Source of the DNA: Nanobdellota archaeon
GTDB taxonomy: Archaea > Nanobdellota > Nanobdellia > Pacearchaeales > GW2011-AR1
NCBI GenBank assembly: GCA_018825865.1
Contig: JAHKAF010000041.1
Span: 1 to 7,390 of the forward strand
DNA length: 7,390 nt
Direction: 5' to 3'
Shown: positions 1 to 5,415 of the stretch, piece by piece
How the letters are laid out: the number at the start of each line of letters is the position of its first letter
Position numbering within the stretch: position 1 is the stretch's first letter
The notes under the pieces: model-generated
What the model was told of the DNA's origin: nothing
The model's database searches: none
What the model saw: the letters and a program-made list of their open reading frames with translations, nothing else
Program-made: the position numbers and the translations under genes

Positions 1-271
1 CCTCCTCACTATCATCTTTGCCCCCGAATTCAGTGCTTTGGGGTACACCGAGCGGTGCTCCGGCGGATTCTTCATAATTTATCAGTAACTCATTCTCGTC
101 GTCAACTTCAAATTGAATTGGCTCTTTAGTTCCCTTCAACAATTGCAACTTAGCAATCAACTCCTCTATCTCTTCATCCATTAAACTAAATTCCATAACT
201 TCAACATCCTTTTCTTCTGTTTCTTCTCGCCCATATTCCTGCCCCTCTTCGTTTATGTTTTCTTCAATCAT
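1..271 (-). CDS. Acidic hypothetical protein, 3' end outside window
   Basis: I do not recognise this family. The frame stays open from ATG at 271 to the window edge, giving 90 visible residues and no stop, so the gene is partial. The start overlaps the stop of the zinc-ribbon gene as ATGA (268-271), which implies translational coupling in the gyrB operon. The protein is very acidic (many Glu and Asp) with a probable helix around residues 31-47 (MDEEIEELIAKLQLLKG) followed by a segment rich in strand-forming residues (51-65). Residues 72-84 are encoded by the shortest copy of the dispersed palindromic repeat (PLGVPQSTEFGG), after which acidic sequence resumes. A soluble cytoplasmic protein is inferred. 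The function is unknown. Confidence 0.75.
   Translation of the reverse strand, partial: MIEENINEEGQEYGREETEEKDVEVMEFSLMDEEIEELIAKLQLLKGTKEPIQFEVDDENELLINYEESAGAPLGVPQSTEFGGKDDSEE
20..57 (-). repeat. Coding-invading palindromic repeat, copy A (38 nt)
   Basis: This is the shortest of four copies. On the minus strand it begins with the invariant palindrome CACCGCTCGGTG (57-46), then TA, then a CCCC...GGGGGC block (43-20) with AAAGCACTGAATTC inside. It lacks the middle segment carried by the other copies. It is read from codon position 2, giving PLGVPQS. Where two other copies have GGAATGA, this one has TGAATTC, which removes an in-frame TGA. It lies within the partial acidic protein gene. Confidence 0.85.
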
Positions 272-705
272 GCGACTTCCTCCCCTTTGCCCCTGCATTC
301 CGCAATTTGGGGTCTTGTGCCCTTTGGGTATACACCGAGCGGTGACTCATCCATATATTTCATAAATTCATCCTCGGTTAATTCCTCTTTTTTAACCTCG
401 CTTCCTTTCCATCCGCATTTCCTACATTCCCATTCTTTTCCGCCACCTTCTTCTGCATCACTTCCACTTAAAACAACTCCAACATCGTCGCTGTCACACT
501 TCGGGCATCTCCGGACTTTGAAAATTCTTGCCCCCTCATTCCGCAGTTGGGGGCCTCGAAGAGGTACTCGTCCCTCTTTGGGATACACCGAGCGGTGTCC
601 AGATTTCTTTTTCCCAGTTTCTCCTTTTGCCTTAGCATAAGCAGCAGGACTATCATACCCTTCCATTATCCATGTTGGTGTCGCGAGTTTTGATTTTTTA
701 GTCAT
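268..705 (-). CDS. Zinc-ribbon protein carrying two in-frame repeat insertions
   Basis: This is a 145-residue cytoplasmic protein with one zinc ribbon: C67-P-K-C70 and C94-R-K-C97 on either side of a Gly/Glu-rich loop. The zinc knuckles resemble those of TFS/TFIIS or RPA12-type ribbons, but the DE catalytic hairpin pair of TFS is not visible, so no transcription role is assigned. Its N-terminus (PTWIMEGYDSPAAYAKAKG) recalls a small conserved DPANN hypothetical family from memory; this was not searched. Repeat copy C supplies residues 37-59 (starting HRSVYPKEG) and copy B supplies residues 121-139 (PLGVYPKGT). Without them the protein would be about 100 residues. The gene starts 2 nt after the DUF1284 stop and ends in an ATGA overlap with the next gene. 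Confidence 0.8.
   Translation of the reverse strand: MTKKSKLATPTWIMEGYDSPAAYAKAKGETGKKKSGHRSVYPKEGRVPLRGPQLRNEGARIFKVRRCPKCDSDDVGVVLSGSDAEEGGGKEWECRKCGWKGSEVKKEELTEDEFMKYMDESPLGVYPKGTRPQIAECRGKGEEVA
289..344 (-). repeat. Coding-invading palindromic repeat, copy B (56 nt)
   Basis: On the minus strand the copy starts with CACCGCTCGGTG (344-333), continues TATACCC and GGGCACAAGACCCC, and closes with TTGCGGAATGCAGGGGC (305-289). It is read from codon position 2 (PLGVYPKGTRPQ). Its GGAATGC replaces the GGAATGA of copies C and D, so the stop that this frame would otherwise meet is absent. It is near the 3' end of the zinc-ribbon gene and adds a tail of about 19 residues before the final GEEVA. Confidence 0.88.
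530..597 (-). repeat. Coding-invading palindromic repeat, copy C (68 nt)
   Basis: The copy starts with CACCGCTCGGTG (597-586) on the minus strand. It has its own middle segment containing a small CCTC-TTC-GAGG hairpin, and ends CTGCGGAATGAGGGGGC (546-530). It is read from codon position 1, giving HRSVYPKEGR...LRNEG. In this frame the GGAATGA motif is harmless. It lies between the N-terminal motif and the first zinc knuckle of the zinc-ribbon protein. Confidence 0.88.
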
Positions 706-707
706 TT

Positions 708-1133
708 TTAGTTCTTATTTAAATCTTTTTGAAATGATTTATTTATTCCTACTTTTACACAATCTTCTAAAAAGATACAATCTTTGCACGCTTTTCTCAT
801 ATTTTTATCATTAACTTTTTCCATAGATAAATTAAAAATATCTCTTGCTTTATGAACTGAGTTATGTTTTAATTTTAGATATTTTGCAACTTCCTTATCT
901 TTAACAATAGTAAGTTTGCTAATCTCTCGGCTTTGAATGCATTTATCCTTACCCAAATAAGGGCATTTATTACAAAGGTCATCTGGTTTTCCGATAATTA
1001 CTTTTATTTTTGTATTTGGATTTTTTCTTATATCCAAACAAATTTTTTTCATATTATCTGCAAAAGTTTTATCATAGCCTCCACTATAAAATCTAGGAAT
1101 ACATAACAAGTGGTGTGCTCTTAGTTTTATCAT
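708..1133 (-). CDS. DUF1284 family cysteine-rich protein
   Basis: This 141-residue protein matches the DUF1284 pattern as I know it: an N-terminal LRAHHLLC motif (residues 4-11), a GY.xxFxxNM segment (19-28), and clustered cysteines. C54-x2-C57-x7-C65 and C116-x2-C119-x5-C125 are visible, together with C11 and C32. Such spacing suits an Fe-S cluster or zinc, and members of the family are often annotated as Fe-S proteins; the metal here is inferred. No membrane segment or signal peptide is seen, so it should be cytoplasmic. It begins 3 nt after the gyrB stop and ends 2 nt before the zinc-ribbon start, so it is co-transcribed with gyrB. The biochemical role of the family is unknown. Confidence 0.82.
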   Translation of the reverse strand: MIKLRAHHLLCIPRFYSGGYDKTFADNMKKICLDIRKNPNTKIKVIIGKPDDLCNKCPYLGKDKCIQSREISKLTIVKDKEVAKYLKLKHNSVHKARDIFNLSMEKVNDKNMRKACKDCIFLEDCVKVGINKSFQKDLNKN

Positions 1134-1136
1134 TCT

Positions 1137-3020
1137 CTAGATATCAAGATTTGCCTCCTTTGCATTTTCTTGTATGAATTCTTTTCTTGCTTGTACGTCG
1201 TCGCCCATAAGCATTGAAAAAGTGTGGTCTGCCTCAACAGCGTCGTTAATAAAAATTTTCTTAATCTTTCTTGTTTGAGGGTTCATAGTAGTATCCCATA
1301 ATTGGTTTGATCCCATCTCTCCCAAACCCTTGAACCGCGTAACATTTCCTGCACCAGTCCCAAGTTTCTCGAGCGTCTTTTTCAATTCTTCATCAGAATA
1401 AACATAATAATCTTTTCTTTTCCTAACTCTATACAATGGAGGCAAAGCGACATAAACATTTCCGCTCTTAATTAAATCAGGCATGAATCTAAAAAAAAAC
1501 GTCAAAAGAAGGGTTTTGATATGTTCGCCGTCGACATCTGCATCAGTCATGATAATTATTTTATTATACCTCAACTTCTCAATATTGAATTGGTCTCCAA
1601 CTCCAGTTCCGATTGCAGTAATCATATTTGTAATCTCCTCGCTGGAAAGAGCTTTAATCGGATTCGACTTTTCAACATTCAAAATTTTTCCTTTCAAAGG
1701 AAGTATCGCCTGAATCTCCTTGTTCCTCGCGTTCTTTGCACTTCCGCCAGCACTCTCTCCCTCAACAAGATAAAGTTCAGAACTATCTGATTTCTTACTT
1801 GAACAATCATGAAGTTTCCCTGGAAGACCTCCCAATGAAAACGCGTTCTTTCTCCTGACTAAATCTTTCGCTTTCTTTGCAGCCAATCTTGCCCTCGCAG
1901 AATCTAAAGCTTTGGAAGCAATCTTCTTAGAGATATCAGGATTCTCCTCGAAAAACTCTGACAAAACAGATGTCACCATCGAGTCAACATGTCCCTTAAT
2001 CTCTGAATTCCCAAGTTTTGTTTTTGTCTGCCCTTCAAACTGTGGCTCTGCAATCTTAATACTTATAATGGCAGTCACACCTTCACGAACATCATCTCCT
2101 AATAAATTGCCGTCCTTTAACATCCCCTTTTTCTTGGCATAATCATTAATCACTCTTGTCAAAGCAGTCTTAAAACCTGAAACATGCGTTCCTCCCTCGA
2201 CGGTGTTAATGGTGTTAACAAACCCGAAAATGTTTTCTCTATAACCACTATTATATTGTATTGCCACTTCCATAACAGCCCCATTTGATTCTCTCTTAAA
2301 ATAAATCGGCTTATGCAAAACTTCCTTGGACTTGTTAATCCACTTGACAAAACCAATTAATCCTTCAGAAGCATAGAATTCCTTTTTTTTATCTTTACTC
2401 TCATCAATAAGAATAATCTTCAATCCAGGATTCAAAAAAGCAACCTCTCTAAACCGCGTTTCCAAAACACTATAATCAAAATCAATAGCAGGAAAAATTT
2501 CATCATCAGGCCAGAAAGTTACTTTTGTTCCAGTCCCGTTGCTGCTCTTTCCAACAACTTTCAGTTTTGTCTTTGCATCTCCTCGTGAATATTCTTGCTG
2601 GTAAATATTTCCTCCTCTTCTAACTTCAATAATAAATTTTTTTGATAATGCGTTTACAACAGAAATTCCAACCCCGTGCAATCCTCCTGAAATAGCATAA
2701 GATTTTTTGTCGAATTTTCCTCCTGCATGAAGTTTTGTCAAAGCCACCTGAACCGCAGGCATCTTATATTCTTTGTGCATATCAACTGGAATCCCTCTCC
2801 CATTATCATCAACAGTCACAGAGCCATCTTTATTTATTAAAACTGTTATCTTGTCCCCAAAACCAGCCATGTGCTCATCAACAGAATTGTCCACAACCTC
2901 GTAAACGCAATGATGCAAACCAGTCTTGCCAGTAGAGCCGATATACATCGCAGGTCGCTTTCGAACCGCACTCAAACCTTCCAAAACCTTTATTTGTTCT
3001 GCATCATATTTTGCTGTCAT
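1137..3020 (-). CDS. gyrB: DNA gyrase subunit B (type IIA topoisomerase ATPase)
   Basis: GyrB supplies the ATPase and part of the cleavage core of DNA gyrase, the A2B2 enzyme that introduces negative supercoils. At 627 residues it is a normal short GyrB without the extra insertion found in enterobacterial forms. The GHKL ATPase motifs are EVVDNSVDE (41-49, general-base Glu41 and Asn45), DDNGRGIPV (71-79) and GGLHGVGISVVNAL (112-125). The transducer region follows, with QTKTKLGN (331-338). The TOPRIM domain has EGESAGGSA (420-428, metal-binding Glu420) and DADVDG (493-498), then PPLYR and RFKGLGEM (562-569). All catalytic residues appear intact. ParE (topoisomerase IV) is the alternative, but archaea with a type IIA enzyme generally carry gyrase. 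No gyrA is in the window. Gyrase was acquired by archaea from bacteria, by established knowledge. It is the first gene of a four-gene operon and has an unusual roughly 100-nt upstream region. Confidence 0.95.
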   Translation of the reverse strand: MTAKYDAEQIKVLEGLSAVRKRPAMYIGSTGKTGLHHCVYEVVDNSVDEHMAGFGDKITVLINKDGSVTVDDNGRGIPVDMHKEYKMPAVQVALTKLHAGGKFDKKSYAISGGLHGVGISVVNALSKKFIIEVRRGGNIYQQEYSRGDAKTKLKVVGKSSNGTGTKVTFWPDDEIFPAIDFDYSVLETRFREVAFLNPGLKIILIDESKDKKKEFYASEGLIGFVKWINKSKEVLHKPIYFKRESNGAVMEVAIQYNSGYRENIFGFVNTINTVEGGTHVSGFKTALTRVINDYAKKKGMLKDGNLLGDDVREGVTAIISIKIAEPQFEGQTKTKLGNSEIKGHVDSMVTSVLSEFFEENPDISKKIASKALDSARARLAAKKAKDLVRRKNAFSLGGLPGKLHDCSSKKSDSSELYLVEGESAGGSAKNARNKEIQAILPLKGKILNVEKSNPIKALSSEEITNMITAIGTGVGDQFNIEKLRYNKIIIMTDADVDGEHIKTLLLTFFFRFMPDLIKSGNVYVALPPLYRVRKRKDYYVYSDEELKKTLEKLGTGAGNVTRFKGLGEMGSNQLWDTTMNPQTRKIKKIFINDAVEADHTFSMLMGDDVQARKEFIQENAKEANLDI

Positions 3021-3090
3021 GTCAAATTCCTTATTTTATCTCGCATAGCTTTTGCTAATTTTTAACTGATTTAACACCCTAAAAAGAACA

Positions 3091-3110
3091 GAAAATCCTT
3101 GCGGATTTTC
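3091..3110 (-). promoter_or_regulatory. GNRA-capped hairpin in the gyrB leader
   Basis: On the minus strand a perfect 8-bp inverted repeat (GAAAATCC and GGATTTTC) encloses the loop GCAA, a GNRA tetraloop if transcribed. A T-rich run (TGTTCTTTTT) follows directly on that strand, giving a terminator- or attenuator-like layout 71 nt before the gyrB start. A 13-codon mini-ORF (ATG at 3112, MKIRKDFLFFLGC, TAA) overlaps the hairpin. Regulation is inference; it could instead be a terminator for readthrough from the upstream gene. Confidence 0.45.
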
Positions 3111-3118
3111 ATTAATTC

Positions 3119-3136
3119 TTACCCCAAAAAAGGGTA
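3119..3136. repeat. Short inverted repeat near the predicted gyrB transcription start
   Basis: TACCC and GGGTA (3120-3124 and 3132-3136) flank a C plus six-A loop. It sits between the candidate gyrB TATA box and the predicted start of transcription, so it could be an operator or part of the initiator. Nothing else supports a function. Confidence 0.3.
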
Positions 3137-3141
3137 AATCC

Positions 3142-3149
3142 TTTATAAA
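3142..3149 (-). promoter_or_regulatory. Candidate TATA box for gyrB operon
   Basis: TTTATAAA centred at 3145.5 is the strongest TATA-like octamer in the 182-nt gap upstream of gyrB. By the 24-25 nt spacing seen at other genes here, transcription would start near 3120-3121 and leave a leader of about 100 nt. No good TATA octamer lies 24-25 nt before the gyrB ATG itself, which sets this gene apart from its leaderless neighbours. Confidence 0.5.
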
Positions 3150-3202
3150 CTTTTCTACCACAAAAATAGGTTTATCGACGGGGAAAATGTGAAATTCTAG
3201 GA

Positions 3203-3523
3203 TTAAGCTATATAATTAAAATCTTCAGGAAATCTGTAAAATTCAAATTTTAAAGTCTCAGAATTTTGATAAACAAGGCCTCTAAGTTGGTCAGATTCAT
3301 TCCCAAAATAGATGATTGGGGTAGGTTCATTTTTCTTTGGTTCACCTTTTACAATATTTGCAATTGCTAGGATACCCTGGGTCATTCCTACATTATTAGA
3401 ATCAATAATCTCACAGAGATTGCTTTCTTTCATAAAAGGTTCTCTCAAAACAATTTCTCTAATTGGAATTTTTCCCTTATAATTTTCCACTCTCAAAATT
3501 TTTGAAGAGTCTAATTTTTTCAT
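3203..3523 (-). CDS. Hypothetical protein, 106 aa, single-gene unit
   Basis: I do not recognise this protein. I take ATG 3523 as the start, giving MKKLDSSKIL, because an ATATAAAT box is centred 24.5 nt upstream, the leaderless spacing used by other genes here. An upstream TTG at 3538 would add only five hydrophobic residues and would leave too little room for the promoter. The protein has no membrane segment or signal peptide, one cysteine (C37), and alternating hydrophobic stretches at residues 19-27, 49-58 and 69-74 that suggest a small mixed alpha/beta fold. The C-terminus is aromatic (FEFYRFPEDFNY). It lies between the L24e gene and gyrB with its own promoter and no obvious partner. Confidence 0.72.
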   Translation of the reverse strand: MKKLDSSKILRVENYKGKIPIREIVLREPFMKESNLCEIIDSNNVGMTQGILAIANIVKGEPKKNEPTPIIYFGNESDQLRGLVYQNSETLKFEFYRFPEDFNYIA

Positions 3524-3543
3524 GAGAAATAAAAACAAAAAGG

Positions 3544-3551
3544 ATTTATAT
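3544..3551 (-). promoter_or_regulatory. TATA box of leaderless gene at 3523
   Basis: The minus strand reads ATATAAAT, centred at 3547.5 and exactly 24.5 nt from the A of ATG 3523. This predicts transcription starting at or next to the start codon, and it decides the start chosen for the 106-residue protein. Confidence 0.6.
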
Positions 3552-3563
3552 TAATTTATATAC

Positions 3564-3582
3564 TAAAAAGTACATTACTTTT
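3564..3582 (-). terminator. Likely terminator of the L7Ae-S28e-L24e cluster
   Basis: On the minus strand the last lysine and stop codons of L24e run into AAAGTA-ATG-TACTTT followed by a T run (TACTTTTT). The short stem plus T-tract is what archaeal termination needs, and it precedes the TATA box of the next gene. Confidence 0.5.
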
Positions 3583-3760
3583 TTTCAACTTCTTTCTTAA
3601 CCTTCTTCTCTTTAGAAATCCACCGAACCTTTCGCCTCTTCATCTGCATATTTTTCCTGCACTTTGAAGAACACAAATGATTCACAACCCCGTCTTTCAT
3701 AACCAAAGTCAAACCCTTTGGAATTTCATAATCCTTTTTACAATAAACACATTTAGGCAT
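3575..3760 (-). CDS. rpl24e: Large-subunit ribosomal protein L24e (eL24)
   Basis: This 61-residue archaeal L24e is a small zinc-binding protein of the 50S subunit. The zinc site is C4-x2-C7 and C30-x3-C34 within MPKCVYCKKDYEIPKGL and VNHLCSSKCRKN, followed by the conserved basic RRKVRWISKE segment (42-51) and a lysine-rich tail. I chose ATG 3760 rather than ATG 3778 because archaeal L24e begins directly with the PxC zinc knuckle. This start overlaps the stop of the preceding gene by 8 nt (ATGCCTAA), implying coupled translation. It closes the cluster L7Ae-S28e-L24e; the ndk gene that often follows in archaea is absent here. Confidence 0.93.
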   Translation of the reverse strand: MPKCVYCKKDYEIPKGLTLVMKDGVVNHLCSSKCRKNMQMKRRKVRWISKEKKVKKEVEKK

Positions 3761-3986
3761 TTTGATAACTCCCTCCATGATGTAGAACAGTTAAAACCTT
3801 ATCTTCAAAACCAATATGATATTTTCCCTCTTCAGCAAGAGTCTCAATTATCCTTCCTACATTTATGTCTCCTACCCTAATACTCACCTCTCCCGTATTT
3901 TTGGAGGTTTCTCTCACATAACCCAAAACTACATCCTCATTCCATGTAGTTCCCTCTATTATTTCCAATTCTTCTAAGCCTGCCAT
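3753..3986 (-). CDS. Hypothetical protein, 77 aa, inserted in ribosomal cluster
   Basis: I do not recognise this protein. I choose ATG 3986, one base after the S28e stop (TAA-A-ATG). A longer reading from 4037 would overlap S28e by 50 nt and is unlikely. The sequence is acidic with alternating strand-like segments: LEELEIIEGTTW (4-15), EVSIRVGDINVGRIIETLA (33-51) and KVLTVLHHGG (63-72). This suggests a small beta-rich fold, perhaps OB-like, but no motif proves it. Its position between S28e and L24e, with coupling on both sides, suggests a ribosome- or translation-associated role; that is inference from context only. Confidence 0.75.
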   Translation of the reverse strand: MAGLEELEIIEGTTWNEDVVLGYVRETSKNTGEVSIRVGDINVGRIIETLAEEGKYHIGFEDKVLTVLHHGGSYQNA

Positions 3987-3987
3987 T

Positions 3988-4278
3988 TTAAGTGTACGCC
4001 CCCTTAGTAACTTTAGATTTAATTCTCCTCGCCTCAATTTCTGTTTCTCTTAACATTAAAATATCTCCAATTTGTACAGAACCCCTGACATTTCTTCTCA
4101 TTGCTCTTCCCTTGTCTCGCCCTTCCTGAACTGTGCATTTAACCTGCGTGACCTCTCCTCTAAAACCAGTCCTACCAATAATTTCCTCTACAATCGCAGA
4201 AGCTGCCTCACCAACAATCCTGTCGCTTCTCTTAGATTCTGTCTGCTTCTTATCTTGTTTTTTTTGCGTCTTTGCCAT
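3988..4278 (-). CDS. rps28e: Small-subunit ribosomal protein S28e (eS28)
   Basis: S28e is a small OB-fold protein of the 30S platform, next to the mRNA exit region. The diagnostic segments are [16 protein letters not shown] (35-50), [22 protein letters not shown] (53-74) and [11 protein letters not shown] (76-86). The body therefore covers about residues 24-88. At 96 residues it is longer than the usual 70-80, because of a lysine/glutamine-rich N-terminal extension ([16 protein letters not shown]) and a short tail ([10 protein letters not shown]). The gene starts 13 nt after the L7Ae stop with no visible Shine-Dalgarno motif, and is followed one base later by the 77-residue gene. Confidence 0.93.
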   Translation of the reverse strand: MAKTQKKQDKKQTESKRSDRIVGEAASAIVEEIIGRTGFRGEVTQVKCTVQEGRDKGRAMRRNVRGSVQIGDILMLRETEIEARRIKSKVTKGAYT

Positions 4279-4291
4279 GGTAAAAAAGAAC

Positions 4292-4591
4292 TTACTTCAA
4301 CCCCTCAATATCTTTCTTAGCGTCCCCAGCGTCGATAACTGCTACTGAAGATGCTGGAACATGAATCCCTGATGCGATTCCAAGTTTCTGTCGATTATCA
4401 ACTTCTTTGCAAGGAATATTCTTCTCTTTGCACAAAAGAGGAAGATGCTGAACAATTTCTTTCGGCTCTACATCAGTCGCATAAACCACCAGCTTCGCTG
4501 TCCCGCGCTCAATAGCTTTAGTAACTTCATTAGTGCCTTTCTCAATCTTACCGGTCTTTCTTACCTTATCAATTATTTGGTATATGTCCAT
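4292..4591 (-). CDS. rpl7ae: Ribosomal protein L7Ae (eL8), kink-turn RNA-binding protein
   Basis: L7Ae binds kink-turns in 23S rRNA and, in archaea, in box C/D and H/ACA guide RNAs and RNase P. The RNA-contacting motif G19-T-N21-E22-V-T-K25-A-I-E-R-G is intact, as are [11 protein letters not shown] (33-43), [12 protein letters not shown] (49-60) and [18 protein letters not shown] (70-87). The protein has 99 residues against about 117-120 in most archaea. The missing part is the N-terminal lead-in before helix 1; an in-frame TAA three codons upstream of ATG 4591 fixes the start. It heads the cluster with S28e, the 77-residue gene and L24e. L7Ae is known to repress its own mRNA in some archaea; no kink-turn was evident in the short upstream region. 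Confidence 0.95.
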   Translation of the reverse strand: MDIYQIIDKVRKTGKIEKGTNEVTKAIERGTAKLVVYATDVEPKEIVQHLPLLCKEKNIPCKEVDNRQKLGIASGIHVPASSVAVIDAGDAKKDIEGLK

Positions 4592-4614
4592 TTTATTTTA
4601 ATTTGTTTATTTCA

Positions 4615-4637
4615 ATAAGAAGATAATATCCTCTTAT
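4615..4637. promoter_or_regulatory. 23-bp dyad upstream of rpl7ae (operator candidate)
   Basis: A near-perfect inverted repeat is centred at 4626: ATAAGA-A-GATA on the left and TATC-C-TCTTAT on the right, separated by one base. Ten of eleven arm positions pair. The one-base centre is too tight for an RNA hairpin, so a DNA site for a dimeric regulator is more plausible. It starts 24 nt upstream of the L7Ae ATG and overlaps the likely promoter region. The match may be partly fortuitous in AT-rich DNA. Confidence 0.4.
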
Positions 4638-4666
4638 CATCGGATGATTTATGGAGATAAAATTGG

Positions 4667-4674
4667 TTTATAAA
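4667..4674. promoter_or_regulatory. Palindromic TATA box in the L7Ae / membrane protein divergent gap
   Basis: TTTATAAA is symmetric and could direct transcription both ways. On the minus strand it predicts a start near 4646 and a 55-nt L7Ae leader. On the plus strand it predicts a start near 4695. It is the best TATA octamer for the ribosomal cluster. Confidence 0.4.
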
Positions 4675-4709
4675 ATCTTCGTTTTTAGATAAGACTTTAT
4701 TAGATAAGA

Positions 4710-4717
4710 TTAAAAAG
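4710..4717 (+). promoter_or_regulatory. Weak TATA box of leaderless gene at 4738
   Basis: TTAAAAAG is centred at 4713.5, exactly 24.5 nt before ATG 4738. It supports that ATG over the in-frame TTG at 4720. The octamer is a weaker match than the other boxes in this window. Confidence 0.4.
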
Positions 4718-4737
4718 ATTTGCGTGCGATAAATCCT

Positions 4738-5319
4738 ATGAAAAAAAGAGTTAAAAACATCATTATAGCGATTATAATATGTATTATTTTGGCAGGATGG
4801 ATTGCACTATTTAATTATATTTCCCCTCAGGAACTCGTCGCTAAATTAGGCGCAAGAAATGGATATCTTATTTTATTCCTGCTTGGAATATTAGGAGGAG
4901 CATCAACATTCACAGGCCCTTCTTATTTTCTTGCCTTAACTACTCTTTCAGTAGCTGGATTAAATCCTTTGTTTTTAGCTCTGGCCGGAGGAATCGGAGT
5001 TACAATAGGAGATTCAATTATCTTGATATTAGGAATAAACGCTGGGAAAAAATTTCCTGGAGAATTCAAAGAAAAAGTTGATAAATTAAAAAGTTTTTTG
5101 GAAAAAAAGCCAGAGAAAATGATTCCTTTTCTTGTTTATTTATACATCGGATTAACGCCTTTTCCAAACGAATTTGTTACTATCCCCCTAGGTTTGACAG
5201 GGTATAAATTAAGAAAGATAATCCCTATAATACTTTTAGGGAATTTAACTTCTGGTATGATATTTGCTTTAACTGGGATTTATGGAATAAATTATTTTCC
5301 TAAATTCCTTTCTAGGTAA
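4738..5319 (+). CDS. VTT/DedA-like multi-pass membrane protein
   Basis: This is a 193-residue integral membrane protein with a basic N-terminus and hydrophobic segments at about residues 8-27, 43-58, 64-102 (long, probably a re-entrant plus a membrane helix), 128-142 and 160-186. The C-terminal half (YIGLTPFPNEFVTIPLGLTG, 136-155) resembles the VTT (SNARE-associated/DedA) pattern, where a proline-rich re-entrant loop precedes a Gly-Leu segment and a basic turn (KLRK, 157-160). The arginine usual in the DedA F/YxxxRxxP motif is not obvious. DedA proteins act as lipid scramblases or flippases and in membrane homeostasis; the substrate here is unknown. ATG 4738 is preferred to TTG 4720 because of promoter spacing and the MKKR start. 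The gene converges on Kae1. Confidence 0.62.
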   Translation: MKKRVKNIIIAIIICIILAGWIALFNYISPQELVAKLGARNGYLILFLLGILGGASTFTGPSYFLALTTLSVAGLNPLFLALAGGIGVTIGDSIILILGINAGKKFPGEFKEKVDKLKSFLEKKPEKMIPFLVYLYIGLTPFPNEFVTIPLGLTGYKLRKIIPIILLGNLTSGMIFALTGIYGINYFPKFLSR

Positions 5320-5335
5320 CTTCAACTTTGTTAAA

Positions 5336-5371
5336 TTAATCCCTCCAACTAACTTCAACTTCGTCAGTCCT
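5336..5371 (-). repeat. Duplicated Kae1 C-terminal coding remnant
   Basis: The minus strand here reads as RTDEVEVSWRD followed by TAA, almost the same as the true Kae1 end RTDEVQVSWKS plus TAA at 5451-5416. The two 36-nt blocks share 29 bases, and the first 15 are identical. The blocks lie 80 nt apart and so in different frames. This is either a partial tandem duplication or the debris of a second Kae1 end. A weaker third match (NKVEVT then TAG) may lie at 5312-5332. Confidence 0.65.
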
Positions 5372-5374
5372 CAG

Positions 5375-5395
5375 TATTTTTTTATTAAAAAAATG
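5375..5395. terminator. Bidirectional T-tract terminator between convergent genes
   Basis: T7 (5377-5383) and A7 (5387-5393) surround ATT, so both strands carry a T-tract downstream of their gene: the plus strand 58 nt after the membrane protein stop, and the minus strand 23 nt after the Kae1 stop. T-runs are sufficient for termination in archaea. Confidence 0.55.
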
Positions 5396-5415
5396 CGTCA
5401 CAAAAGAAGTTCAGT

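Noticed and set aside
20..597. CRISPR-like array from three similar repeats near the left edge
   Set aside because: Spacing is irregular, the repeats differ in length (38, 56, 68 nt), they lie within coding sequence, and a fourth copy is 5.5 kb away. No cas gene is present.
287..640. Plus-strand open frame opposite the zinc-ribbon gene
   Set aside because: It is open mainly because the GC-rich repeat copies are nearly stop-free on both strands. It has no promoter or family signature, and the minus-strand protein has a clear zinc-ribbon motif.
3524..3538. TTG start at 3538 for the unknown 106-residue protein
   Set aside because: It would add only a phenylalanine/leucine run and would sit too close to the TATA box at 3544-3551. 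ATG 3523 has exact leaderless spacing.
3753..4037. Longer version of the 77-residue gene starting at 4037
   Set aside because: It would overlap S28e by 50 nt. ATG 3986, directly after the S28e stop, fits the compact operon spacing.
4720..4737. TTG start at 4720 for the membrane protein
   Set aside because: ATG 4738 is preceded by a TATA-like octamer at the usual distance and gives a typical MKKR membrane-protein start.
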